A model generated the notes under the pieces. The model had not been told where the DNA came from. It saw nothing but the letters and a program-made list of their open reading frames with translations, and searched no databases. Below are positions 10,501 to 16,090 of a stretch of 64,000 nt of DNA, piece by piece. Source of the DNA: Nitrosopumilus adriaticus (lineage in GTDB: Archaea; Thermoproteota; Nitrososphaeria; Nitrososphaerales; Nitrosopumilaceae). Numbering within the stretch: position 1 is the first letter of the stretch; each line of letters begins with the position of its first letter. Made by a program: the position numbers and the translations under genes. The stretch covers positions 1 to 64,000 of the forward strand of contig NZ_CP011070.1 of assembly GCF_000956175.1 (NCBI RefSeq), written 5' to 3'.

Positions 10501-11494
10501 CGTCAGAGATAGATATTTCATTATTGAATTGCATTGAATTTAATTCAGATAAAATAATTTTTGAAAGATCTATTTCGGATAAATTTTCTGGATACTCAGA
10601 AATATTGGTCATATTATTTTGAGGAATTGTTTCTGTAGTTTCTAATTCTAAAATTGTTTCTGTACTATTATCAATTTGTCCAAATGCATATCCCCAATAA
10701 GATGATGAAATTGACATTGGTGTGATGACAGCAGATGAAAGAAGAATTACAATAAAAGCTAAAGTGAAAAATTGTTTTATTTGATAAAACTTAGTTTGTT
10801 CGTTATCATAACGAATTAAAACAAAACCTGCAAAAGGTATCAATAAAATTAATAAGATCGGATTTTCAACGTCAAATATCTGATCATTTAAAATTTCTAT
10901 ATTGTTTTGATTGAAAATTTTATCAATGTTGCTAAGGTTTGAAATTATTTTTTCTGAGTCAAAAATATTTGGGATAAAATTATTTACGCTAAGAAATATT
11001 TCATCAATTGATGAATCATAAATTGAAAATATTAAATTATTATCAATAAAATTTTGTTCATGATACAATAATGTTGATAGTGAAACAGTTTGCAATAATT
11101 TGGAGTTATTTTTTTCAAATTTTGATTGTCTATCAAAAATTCTTTCCATCATTAATTTTCTATCAGAATCATATTTGATCAAAATAATTTCATTTTTAGA
11201 TGGATTATTTGTTACATTGATACTTTCTTTTAATGTGATAGAATGTATTTTAGATTTATCTGATTGTTTTTTTGTTTCAGCGATTCCCATCTTTTCAGTC
11301 AAATTAATTGAAAAATATTTTGGAACTGAATCAAAATTTTCTGGAACTGAATCAAAATTTTCTGGAACTGAATCAAAATTTTCTGGAACTGAATCAAAAT
11401 TTTCTGGAACTGAATCAAAATTTTCTGGAACTGAATATGAAAAGACATAATCAGTTCCAGATGAAAGTGTAGACAAAACTAAAATCAAAAACAT
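1505..11494 (-). CDS. giant multidomain repeat-rich cell-surface protein (about 3,330 aa)
   Basis: One uninterrupted frame. Order of parts: hydrophobic signal-like N-terminus; five VPENFDS heptapeptides (residues about 21-55); a domain ending in a membrane segment (about 212-227); a short Lys-containing loop and a second hydrophobic segment (about 240-256); 28-residue ISDVLSVTLS-type repeats (about 325-460); a LamG/concanavalin-like lectin domain (about 505-695, with FFISAWIKP); two 29-residue repeats; a Lys/Glu-rich coiled coil (about 865-960); Ig-like domains; a BNR/sialidase-like region (about 1240-1630, with SKNNGVTWQ); about thirteen 20-residue DSLAISDTIATT repeats (about 2110-2370); a SpaA/prealbumin-like domain (about 2400-2490, PFGDYEIVMTEIPAGYDV); a Gly/Ser linker (about 2800-2840); and a C-terminal region of about 490 residues. 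Many N-glycosylation sequons. Probably an extracellular adhesin or cell-envelope protein. The start may be upstream at 11515 or 11518 (see the Shine-Dalgarno entry). Exact role unknown. Confidence 0.9.
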   Translation of the reverse strand: MFLILVLSTLSSGTDYVFSYSVPENFDSVPENFDSVPENFDSVPENFDSVPENFDSVPKYFSINLTEKMGIAETKKQSDKSKIHSITLKESINVTNNPSKNEIILIKYDSDRKLMMERIFDRQSKFEKNNSKLLQTVSLSTLLYHEQNFIDNNLIFSIYDSSIDEIFLSVNNFIPNIFDSEKIISNLSNIDKIFNQNNIEILNDQIFDVENPILLILLIPFAGFVLIRYDNEQTKFYQIKQFFTLAFIVILLSSAVITPMSISSSYWGYAFGQIDNSTETILELETTETIPQNNMTNISEYPENLSEIDLSKIILSELNSMQFNNEISISDVLSVTLSRFSDNTTPDSHVSDSIMAISDVLSVTLSRFSDNTTPDSHVSDSIMAISDVLSVTLSRFSDNTTPDSHVSDSIMAISDVLSTTLTKSTGETIFSSTSDSIMAISDVLSVTLSRFSDNTTPDSHVSESTISFSDSLTTIFTPGFSLDDAKLSLEFDSLENGTASDNAKISKENSLLLDGDQDFIHLSENSTNNLQSFFISAWIKPDYSEGSPEFTVVSKENSFVLSVNNQISNNIAKFSIFDGIKWTQVESISEIPQEWTYLTAAFSNNSISIYVNGEFEAKNHVAGVPTISLDGKLESVDVESISSENDIVIGAYISTKNNLGTPNSMFSGMIDDVGLFDFVLSETQIIQLYSEGLPTHGPSQEKSIDEILREIELESGLYIQNSSNIQAQLSFSDALSFTISEAQISSQAQNSSNIQAQLSFSDALSFTISEAQISSQAQNSTSTSITVPEINPHITSLKDTYTVAENAEFTFEFYDESDAMIMEFENLDELIDSSESEIDSSLNESDSLLDDFFGLSELIPEADAAKDDGSSIKAKIKQLKKQISQIKQKDNISQDELNTIKNKIKLLVEQLKDEVKESNKEKKIKKLNKLITKIEKIITKNEKQKDNWINNKETIIAEIYDAHNNKVELDITFEKQREGKFNIKIDPQNAKPGIYKIKTILNIDGKQFISENEFAWGLVSVNTIKSIYKPNDLAEFIIVVLNSTGNPVCDSNISMIVTDPNLFSTHLSTENEIIQSPDCGLYDANYIPTSVGNYTLNISAETETGIAKFSTYFVVQENFDYDIIRHTESKIDPFNYRNAFDVEIEITSFVGDHPLTIREYVPAEFEVIETDGIIKLVGNKKEISWTISQEDNRVEIGYAYSVPLITPELYPLGKMEIDQQGIPTFTEARNWFVAVDPQIAIESAISLLRDHHNKSQQRSVAINSTHVYEFFIDDNADIAFKYSKNNGVTWQTKTVIQSGTFQGVAAWYEPWTPGLTSKIVHLASYGTVADKIWYFQFNPTNNTASGQIDTVSNENGCTSSCLGRLASSNDITITVATDETVYAGTIDNTSPKSTMSSIRECSGSCTNTSSWTSAGSHPWGSTEDGEYALILLPLTSGDIMLVNQADNTHELRYKILTGSSWSGSWTNIDTGVVDSTTYENTIAGAVRPDNTLFVSAVVSPASTSSSVRAYSYNSTWYTLQEPATNADNDLIMDTSLAIDNVTNNVYVGYIEGSGATNKNVYYKISTTNGDTWGTEEQASTATGNYQALSMTLSHNKRIFTTWFEESATTPKIWSALIFARAIIQEILSITDQLTTQKLFVRNLSETLSISDLIIPSLIQTASLSETLSISDIVDGQITSYTVVLSDTLSISDSLNTDSSFLQILSETLNSSDNIDAEKRTPGDDPDARPLTVRKLTGTVTTTTDVTISPPLVDFDKAIALCSFRHSVTNDHSESFKGWELESNSVLKIHATTHSGVSPADYVCYITEFGSASTVDSKTSIYINPNSETATTISNSIGQTVDLGETMEWFQGHTHDANESSVGDEELERVRLTSSTNWEWNVRTDPGSGDTTAYLGVFDWNNLDVFSQRGQTQISSGSTAKTLDAGIDFTGIDRTRSLLFVSFNKDEVNPNYLPHTTFIRATITESGNLVFTRNTSDSNAIDINWTLIQLPVGFATIRHGNHTQSAGVVSNTFALDNPVLNMTKAFAIGTVCAPFGCGTGTTSNSTAGAIDEIQATLEVIDPTTVRVIRGNGASDFEITYQVIDWLNKKGTISESLSFSDSLTTQVVLSRTMSDSLTISDTIATTTSIIATLDDSLAISDTIATTANLSVTLDDSLTISDTIATTASIIATLDDSLTISDTIATTASIIATLDDSLAISDTIATTASIIATLDDSLAISDTIATTASIIATLSDSLALTDTIATTSAISATLSDSLALTDVITTTSAISATLSDSLALTDTVSSNNVFSATLSDSLALTDVVSATTAISATLSDSLALTDTIATTSAISATLSDSLALTDTIATTSAISATLSDSLALTDTIFATKSVVTTLSDILSLTDIVATASTFTRNLSETLSTSDNFGTFKGSLKIRSVDGGTLIPGATFTISPSPTNGTDTYTITDGWVSPPDPVTDSNSTSGEIRILNVPFGDYEIVMTEIPAGYDVKVNQTTVSLCCDEANPLKIFSLRSNTVDLSQAGERIGVSPPSLNQTSLNKMTGFSASVVKGTTETSITKSNDLPPQVTAGVNNAAAKTNAVSLQKNIKYVNDWSVGTKGSIVQEGLKLPKYYLPSNKSLTTVIPAVVSQESTTHQMISTPPFNKVTPGQQMILPVESTLIPSFGGVSKLDITSKDTSSTTGDKDWIVIEVDNDHISSVTLADSSIDRDLELEISVDYRYEEDTVGFNWGTSSNFASDPIMTVLVPKPTSTDIITLANGCRDLQVHTLVGGVWTSGIDTILSNIPSTTKTDFCEVEIESDHYSNKAISSKRSSSPGAGTGGLGSSSTGGGGGNTGAGASASGASVGFGGILSTPLAINEVSYDKCNENMARILVSSDADVPPSVKLATSKSGVVYASLAEVQPYEDLNKLTSIDRYLYEVPISSDESFLMIVVTEEKGTSKNVVQASVRLLSCEGTTVIVELPEDTVPEITGQTRIFDTKIQIANGTKYDAKSESEFLYIDNQELKVSSIIESNIPLERVELRSLVMGQPDSQYIAINMNVEKLQMLNSTYLVSGTIPSFAMAEPGMTYWLHITDENDNISESAHYSIGVKPTTVGDISIEMDIPNIIPSGSLVKPELYIFNDDTPSYGIASLVVDGKVVAKKSQLFGIGQTQVIFNWKAPISDDDSILELQGRVDLYDHSTITISAQVSTHPRTVTISAYDTISLDVIEKDGQVLADPALIYASNADSDLRFRVTDPLGQCIIGGTEECLINESTKGKRGGLESIPYGDQILRVRYSGADNALERFSITSIDPITGKWSVSVETEDGLLQQAHATDDAFVKVKYRYHSETITVKSE
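4381..5160 (-). repeat. 60-bp in-frame tandem repeats in the giant surface gene (about 13 copies)
   Basis: Units recur every 60 bases, recognisable by agtgagtcagatagtgttgc or agagagtcatcaagtgttgc. Each encodes 20 residues of the type DSLAISDTIATTASIIATL. Two subfamilies are seen: DDSLAISDTIATT toward the N-terminal side (4800-5160) and SDSLALTDT toward the C-terminal side (4381-4800). Near-identical neighbouring copies indicate recent duplication or gene conversion. Confidence 0.9.
9159..9332 (-). repeat. two 87-bp in-frame repeats in the giant surface gene
   Basis: Two near-identical 87-bp units starting at 9159 and 9246 encode a 29-residue block (QNSSNIQAQLSFSDALSFTI, then SEAQISSQA). The core again carries the SFSDALSFT motif shared with the other repeat families of this protein. 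Confidence 0.85.
10110..10526 (-). repeat. 84-bp in-frame tandem repeats in the giant surface gene (five copies)
   Basis: Units begin with gatacgtgtgaatc or a variant at 10110, 10194, 10275, 10359 and 10443. They encode 28 residues (ISDVLSVTLSRFSDNTTPDS, then HVSDSIMA). The unit at 10194 is 81 bp and diverged (TTLTKSTGETIF). The others are almost identical, so the array is likely unstable in length. Confidence 0.9.
11322..11435 (-). repeat. 21-bp repeats encoding VPENFDS (five copies plus a partial)
   Basis: The unit ggaactgaatcaaaattttct starts at 11322, 11343, 11364, 11385 and 11406, with a partial copy at 11427. It encodes tandem VPENFDS heptapeptides just after the signal-like N-terminus of the giant protein. 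Confidence 0.9.
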
Positions 11495-11512
11495 GGATAT
11501 GGCTAAAGATTT

Positions 11513-11567
11513 CAGAATTGCTCACCTCCAAAAATTTTAGGATATGGAAATGAATTAGAGATAAATC
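11513..11567 (-). promoter_or_regulatory. TATA box, Shine-Dalgarno and probable non-ATG start of the giant surface gene
   Basis: On the minus strand, GATTTATCTC (11567-11558) is a TATA-like box placing transcription start near 11536. A clear Shine-Dalgarno GGAGG follows at 11529-11525. The annotated ATG at 11494 is 30 bases past it, too far. The in-frame codons ATT (11518) and CTG (11515) lie 6 and 9 bases past it and are followed by AAATCTTTAGCC, which would give the usual positively charged signal-peptide start (M-K-S-L-A-I-S). An in-frame TGA lies further upstream at 11524-11522. The real start is therefore probably ATT or CTG. Confidence 0.55.
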
Positions 11568-11788
11568 TACAGAAATGAATTTTTGTAAAACTTACGTTTA
11601 CAGATGTACTAAATTCAAGTGCCATATCCAACAAAATTTGGTCTGATCAAAGCATAAAGAGCAAGGAAATTTCTCGGATTGTCAAGATCCATGATGGAAA
11701 TATGAGGATTTATTGATACCAAAATGGAATTAATTTTTTGGAAGATGATCGATGAACTTGTAACATTTATGAAAAAATTAAAAATTTT

Positions 11789-12156
11789 AGCTGTTGATTC
11801 ATTGTAGTGTAAGCTGTTGATTCATTGTAGTGTAAGCTGTTGATTCATTGTAGTGTAAGCTGTTGATTCATTGTAGTGTAAGCTGTTGATTCATTGTAGT
11901 GTAAGCTGTTGATTCATTGTAGTGTAAGCTGTTGATTCATTGTAGTGTAAGCTGCTGATTCATTGTAGTGTAAGCTGTTGATTCATTGTAGTGTAAGCTG
12001 TTGATTCATTGTAGTGTAAGCTGTTGATTCATTGTAGTGTAAGCTGTTGATTCATTGTAGTGTAAGCTGTTGATTCATTGTAGTGTAAGCTGTTGATTCA
12101 TTGTAGTGTAAGCTGTTGATTCATTGTAGTGTAAGCTGTTGATTCATTGTAGTGTA
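11789..12156. repeat. 16-copy 23-bp tandem repeat (minisatellite)
   Basis: Sixteen head-to-tail copies of a 23-bp unit (agctgttgattcattgtagt plus gta), starting at 11789 and ending at 12156 with no spacers. All are identical except the copy at 11950, which has one T-to-C change (gctgctgat). Because 23 is not a multiple of three and stops occur on both strands, the array is not protein-coding as a whole. It lies between the promoter of the giant surface gene and the racemase homolog. Its last copy supplies the stop codon and last few codons of that gene. The preceding stretch 11568-11788 shows no gene. Confidence 0.97.
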
Positions 12157-12908
12157 AATTTTGAGATATTATTTTTGATCCTTAAATGAATAAGTTTATT
12201 TTTAAATGATTTAATATTTCCAGAAGTATAGATTTGTAAACTATTTCTTTTTTTAGAATGATCATTATATTTATTCTTTAATTTTATTGATAGTGGTTTA
12301 CTTGGATCAAGAAAGGTAATATTTGGAAATATTTCTTTAAAAAATTCTAAAAGGAATGGTAAATGTGTGCTAGACAAAGTGGCTACATCCACATTATTCT
12401 TTGTAAACTTTGGTGTTAGAAGTTTACGAATAATTGTTTTACAAAGTTGAGAATTTGAATAAAATTTACCAGATTCTACTAATTGGATTAATGGAGATGC
12501 ATTAATTTTAATAATCTTAAAATTATTTTTTTTAAAATTCTCCAGATAATCATCTAATAATTTACTCTTCACAATAGATTCAGTAGCTAATACTGCAATA
12601 CATTTTGATTTTGAAATGCTTTTTGCTTGGTTAATTGGTGGTATTATAGTTAGAATATTTTTTGGATGTGAATCTAATGTTAGTGATAGTGTGTTCGAAC
12701 CTACTACAATTAATTCAGGCTCAAATCTTTTCTGAAGAGAATAAATTGATTCTAATGTAATTTTTCTTAATTCTTTTATAGTTTTTTTTCCATATGGAAA
12801 ATTTTTTGAATCTGCAAAATAGATAATATTACATTTCATTTGTTTTTGTATTTGTTTTATGACGCTTAATGAGCCTAAACCAGAATCAAAAACTACAATT
12901 CTTACCAT
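12144..12908 (-). CDS. glutamate/aspartate racemase homolog with both catalytic cysteines replaced by serine
   Basis: 254 residues, the length of MurI-type cofactor-independent glutamate racemases, with the family landmarks in order: FDSGLGSLSV (residues 7-16), YFADSKNFPYG (30-40), GSNT (70-73), VLATES (106-111), ASPLIQLVESG (137-147) and SSTHLP (179-184). In active enzymes the third and last motifs carry the two catalytic cysteines (CNT and GCTH). Here they are Ser71 (codon TCG) and Ser180 (codon AGC). Archaea of this group make no peptidoglycan. Racemase activity is therefore doubtful; a binding or altered catalytic role is inferred. The stop codon TGA at 12144-12146 and the last codons fall inside the last copy of the 23-bp array, so the original C-terminus may have been changed. 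Confidence 0.8.
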   Translation of the reverse strand: MVRIVVFDSGLGSLSVIKQIQKQMKCNIIYFADSKNFPYGKKTIKELRKITLESIYSLQKRFEPELIVVGSNTLSLTLDSHPKNILTIIPPINQAKSISKSKCIAVLATESIVKSKLLDDYLENFKKNNFKIIKINASPLIQLVESGKFYSNSQLCKTIIRKLLTPKFTKNNVDVATLSSTHLPFLLEFFKEIFPNITFLDPSKPLSIKLKNKYNDHSKKRNSLQIYTSGNIKSFKNKLIHLRIKNNISKFTLQ

Positions 12909-12973
12909 GAAATATTGAAAATATGGATCTGATTTAGATTTTGTTAGCTAAATTTAATCTAAAACTGATCTAA

Positions 12974-12982
12974 ATTTACACC
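12974..12982 (+). promoter_or_regulatory. promoter motif ATTTACACC shared with the second ESCRT-III paralog
   Basis: ATTTACACC lies exactly 33 bases before the ATG at 13016 and is followed by ATTAAG and AAATCA at fixed spacing. The same arrangement with the same 33-base spacing precedes the paralog at 40642 (motif at 40684-40676). The TTTA part may be the TATA box; the rest looks like a shared regulatory element. Confidence 0.55.
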
Positions 12983-13015
12983 GTGTATTAAGACTGAATT
13001 TCTAAATCACCAACC

Positions 13016-13666
13016 ATGCCAAACTTCGATAAAACTTGGGCTCGACAAGAGACTCAAAGTGTAACTGGCAAACTCCGTGAAGCAGTAAAGCCTCAAGGTG
13101 CATTAAAACCACGAATCCAAACTGCAGTAAACAAACTACAAGTTCAGATTTCAAAGATGGACTCTATGTTAAGTAAGCTGCATGAAAGAGATGCGCAACT
13201 CTTTCAACGAGTCGTAACAGCAATGCAACAACATGATACTAGCACAAGTAGAGTTTTGTCTAACGAATTAGCTGAAATTCGTAAGGTTACAAAGATGCTC
13301 GGCAATGCAAGAATGTCATTAGAACAAGTCCAACTAAGACTGACAACTATTCATGATCTTGGTGATGCTATGGTAGCAATTGGACCAGCAATGTCTACAA
13401 TGAAGGGATTGAAGTCATCGCTAGGAAGATTCATGCCAGAAGCAGATTCAGAATTGAACAGTATGACCCAGACACTTAATGGACTGATGATGGACTCCCT
13501 GGCAGGAGATTCATTTAGTATGGAATCTGATGTTTCAAGTGAAGAAACTGATAAGATTCTACAAGAAGCATCTGCAGTAGCTGAACAACAGATAGGAGAT
13601 AAATTCCCATCTGTACCATCTTCAACTGGACTTTCGTCTCAATCCTCTACTTCTACTTTTGAGTAG
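13016..13666 (+). CDS. ESCRT-III / CdvB-like cell-division protein (paralog 1)
   Basis: 216 residues resembling the Snf7/ESCRT-III core of archaeal CdvB proteins, which polymerise at the membrane in cell division and vesicle budding. A basic N-terminal part with KPQGALKPRIQTAVNKLQ (residues about 25-43) precedes long amphipathic helices (about 45-135), with the characteristic ERDAQLFQRVV and NELAEIRKVTKML. An acidic Ser-rich tail follows (about 165-216). It lacks the C-terminal winged helix seen in the canonical Sulfolobus CdvB, so it is more like CdvB1/CdvB2. The protein at 39995-40642 is a close paralog sharing length, motifs and promoter element. Downstream is a 10-bp palindrome (13680-13689) followed by T-rich DNA, possibly a transcription end. 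Confidence 0.88.
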   Translation: MPNFDKTWARQETQSVTGKLREAVKPQGALKPRIQTAVNKLQVQISKMDSMLSKLHERDAQLFQRVVTAMQQHDTSTSRVLSNELAEIRKVTKMLGNARMSLEQVQLRLTTIHDLGDAMVAIGPAMSTMKGLKSSLGRFMPEADSELNSMTQTLNGLMMDSLAGDSFSMESDVSSEETDKILQEASAVAEQQIGDKFPSVPSSTGLSSQSSTSTFE

Positions 13667-13718
13667 GAATATTGGAAAAGACGATCGTCATTATTTTTGT
13701 TTTAATTTTTACTAACTA

Positions 13719-14885
13719 CTAATTCCATAATTTTTCTTTAAAAGTCCATTTTTTATTTAAAATAAAATTTCCAAATGCAGCAAACCCTACTGCACCAATA
13801 AGAGAAATTGGATAAGAAATATTTTGAATATCAACTAGATAAAAAACTAGTCCAAGTTGTAGTAATGCACCTAGAGAGCTAAATGTGATAAATTTTCCAT
13901 ATTGCTTTAAAGTTTTAATTAAAGAAAAATCAGAATCATTGAAGGTCCAAATTTTATTTAAAAGAAAATTACTAGTCATTGAAGAGATAATTCCTATAGT
14001 GGTTGCGTGGATATACCACAAATTAGAAATTCCATCTGCAAACAATAAAGAAATTAAATAATTTACCCCTAATCCAATTGTTCCAACTGTAAAAAATCTT
14101 GCAGCTTTTGAAAAGAATTTTACTGATGGTCTTTTCTCTTGTTTTTCTGCAATTTTTCCATATTTGTATAATTTTAAAATAGATTTGATGTAATCGATAA
14201 TTATTCCAGAACCAAGTTTACTTGAGCCAAATTTTCTATCCTCAAACGTATATGGAATTTCTTTGATTTGAATTCCTCTTTTTTTAACAAGAATTTCTAG
14301 TAAAATTTTGTAACCAATTGCATCAAAATTCAATCCAGCAATAATATTTTTCTTAAATGCAAAAAAGCCAGACATTGGATCTTTAATTTTTACACCCAAT
14401 CCTTTTTTTGCAATAATTGTTGCAGTTTTACTTATCATCTGACGTTTTTTATTCCACCCTAAAATTTTACCACCTGTAATGTATCTTGATGCAATAACAA
14501 GATCACATTGATATTGTTTAAGTGCATCAATCATTTTTGGAATAATTTGTGGTGGATGAGAAAGATCACTATCCATTACTACAATAGTATCACCACTTGC
14601 ACGTTGAATTCCACTCAAAATAGCTGAACTAAGACCATTTTTTGTTGTTCTATGAATAACGTCAATTGTGTATCCTGCAATTTTTTTAACGTTTTTTAGA
14701 TAATCATCAACGAGTTTTCCTGTTCCATCTGGTGAATTATCATCTACTACAATAGCCTGTGTTAAAATATTTTTAGGGATATTTTCTCCAATGGATTTTA
14801 AAATATTTAGAATATTTTGAGATTCATTATATGTTGGAATTATAATTGAAATTTGTGCTTTATTTTCAATTATATTATTTCTCAT
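13719..14885 (-). CDS. dolichyl-phosphate sugar synthase (GT2) fused to GtrA membrane domain
   Basis: 388 residues. The N-terminal half is a GT-A family 2 glycosyltransferase of the DPM1 type: ISIIIPTYNES (residues about 12-22), VVDDNSPDGTG, the DxD-type metal site in VMDSDLSHPP (about 103-112) and GSSKLG (about 218-223). The C-terminal part (about 255-385) has four predicted membrane helices typical of GtrA, including FFTVGTIGLGVNYLISLLF and IWTFND. Likely role: transfer of mannose or glucose to dolichyl phosphate at the cytoplasmic face of the membrane, supplying protein N-glycosylation or envelope glycans. The fusion of both modules is known from archaea and bacteria. Downstream genes encode secreted proteins. 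Confidence 0.88.
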   Translation of the reverse strand: MRNNIIENKAQISIIIPTYNESQNILNILKSIGENIPKNILTQAIVVDDNSPDGTGKLVDDYLKNVKKIAGYTIDVIHRTTKNGLSSAILSGIQRASGDTIVVMDSDLSHPPQIIPKMIDALKQYQCDLVIASRYITGGKILGWNKKRQMISKTATIIAKKGLGVKIKDPMSGFFAFKKNIIAGLNFDAIGYKILLEILVKKRGIQIKEIPYTFEDRKFGSSKLGSGIIIDYIKSILKLYKYGKIAEKQEKRPSVKFFSKAARFFTVGTIGLGVNYLISLLFADGISNLWYIHATTIGIISSMTSNFLLNKIWTFNDSDFSLIKTLKQYGKFITFSSLGALLQLGLVFYLVDIQNISYPISLIGAVGFAAFGNFILNKKWTFKEKLWN

Positions 14886-14961
14886 AATTGTTAAAAAATT
14901 TGTCTAGTTATTAATATTTAAAAAAATACTTTTAGGCACATTATATTTGGAAAAAGAATAT

Positions 14962-15756
14962 TTAATGAAAATATACTTTAGAAATTCTATTTTTAGTTAT
15001 GAAACTAGTAATTAGAAATATCGGTATTATGAATAAGAGAAATATTGAATAATTAAATTCAGGAAGAGATTTGTCAGGGGATATAATATCACCCCACTGC
15101 GAGGGGCTTGGAATTTTTAATGGACTAGAAGTATCAAGTTGTTTTGGCCATGAATATTTTTTATATGAATTTGCATCAAATGTTGAAAAATAAAAACCAT
15201 AGTTATCAGACCGTCCTAAAAGATCTATTGGGATTTTGAATTCATAAGTAGGATGTGGTTTAGCATCGTATCGATCATATTTACCAGAAACATTTCCAAT
15301 TGCAATGTAATCTTTATGGTTTTGAATTTTTTTGAAATTTCCATTTAGGGAAACTGGACTACCACCTTGATATGTGAAAGAATTTTTTCCATTTAGAGTA
15401 GTAAAAAAGCAGTAGTCATCATTTTTCGAAATTGAGGACTTGTCATTTTTTGAATCAAAACACAAAGTAGCACTATCTGAACCTTTGTCAAGTGTGAAAT
15501 CACTAACTGCATTAATTTGTATGTAGATAAAATCATCTTGATGTGCAGATCTTAAAACTATCTTACTGTTATCATCAGCAAAATGGAATTGATCATAACT
15601 TGAAGTTTTCCATTCAAGATTATCAGACCATTTTCCATCAAAAATAATTTTATCTGCTACTCCACTACTAGTGATGAGTATTGGTTCTACTGCATAAACA
15701 GAAGAAAATGAAAACGAGAGAATAACAAAGATGCCTAAAACGATCTTGCTAAGCAT
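14962..15756 (-). CDS. secreted, C-terminally anchored CBM9-like / DOMON-like protein
   Basis: 264 residues: signal peptide (KIVLGIFVILSFSFSSVYA, residues 4-22), one beta-rich domain (about 28-200) and a C-terminal membrane helix (IFLLFIIPIFLITSFI, about 236-251) followed by a short basic tail. The domain resembles the carbohydrate-binding module 9 / DOMON-like fold: DGKWSDNLEW near its start, DFIYIQINAVSDFT, a Cys-containing strand, and PTYEFKIPIDLLG. This suggests an outward-facing ligand-binding domain, perhaps for sugar or haem, but no specific ligand residues can be assigned. It is the last minus-strand gene before the divergent small membrane gene at 15829. Confidence 0.65.
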   Translation of the reverse strand: MLSKIVLGIFVILSFSFSSVYAVEPILITSSGVADKIIFDGKWSDNLEWKTSSYDQFHFADDNSKIVLRSAHQDDFIYIQINAVSDFTLDKGSDSATLCFDSKNDKSSISKNDDYCFFTTLNGKNSFTYQGGSPVSLNGNFKKIQNHKDYIAIGNVSGKYDRYDAKPHPTYEFKIPIDLLGRSDNYGFYFSTFDANSYKKYSWPKQLDTSSPLKIPSPSQWGDIISPDKSLPEFNYSIFLLFIIPIFLITSFITKNRISKVYFH

Positions 15757-15800
15757 GATAAAATAAAATCAACTATGACTAGAAAAATTTTCCTACTATT

Positions 15801-15808
15801 TTTATATC
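15801..15808 (+). promoter_or_regulatory. TATA box for the 59-residue membrane protein
   Basis: tttatatc, centred about 25 bases before the GTG at 15829, the spacing expected for a leaderless archaeal transcript. Confidence 0.5.
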
Positions 15809-15828
15809 ATTATAATTCATAGCAAACT

Positions 15829-16008
15829 GTGAATAAGACACTAATTATTGGAATTGCAGTTTTTATTGTTATAGGAATTGCATTTGGCATAATGCAAATG
15901 AATGATAATGATAGTAATGATATAGTTATTGAACAAACAGGTGATGAGCCCAAAAGAATCATAGTTGGATTATCTGAGAGCCTAGGCGTCACAGAAAAAG
16001 ATCCATAA
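15829..16008 (+). CDS. small single-span membrane protein (59 aa, GTG start)
   Basis: GTG start at 15829 and TAA at 16006-16008. The product has one N-terminal membrane helix (TLIIGIAVFIVIGIAFGIM, residues 4-22) followed by an Asp/Glu-rich extracytoplasmic tail (NDNDSNDIVIEQTGDEP) ending in GLSESLGVTEKDP. A TATA box lies about 25 bases upstream. The coding reading is supported by this promoter fit, the clean signal-anchor and the presence of a gene-sized gap. An opposite-strand frame here has no such support. Function unknown. Confidence 0.65.
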   Translation: MNKTLIIGIAVFIVIGIAFGIMQMNDNDSNDIVIEQTGDEPKRIIVGLSESLGVTEKDP

Positions 16009-16090
16009 TTTATGTATAATTCCACAATGGATCATTAAAAAATGGAAATTTTCCAGAAACTCTATTAACCATTTATTAATTAAAAATTTA

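Noticed and set aside
10131-10622. Plus-strand frame opposite the 84-bp repeats
   Set aside because: Same cause: repeat-driven open frame on the antisense strand.
11724-11807. 27-codon plus-strand mini-gene running into the 23-bp array
   Set aside because: Too short, no promoter; stops in the first repeat copy.
11789-12156. CRISPR array
   Set aside because: The 23-bp units are directly joined with no unique spacers and no cas genes are nearby.
11789-12156. Plasmid-type iteron replication origin
   Set aside because: Unit size would fit, but there is no Rep gene nearby, and the better origin signal lies beside cdc6 at the other end.
13680-13689. Hairpin terminator GACGATCGTC
   Set aside because: The palindrome has no loop and cannot form a normal hairpin; only the T-rich DNA after it may matter.
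15810-16025. Minus-strand 71-codon frame
   Set aside because: The plus-strand GTG gene 15829-16008 has the better promoter and protein features.
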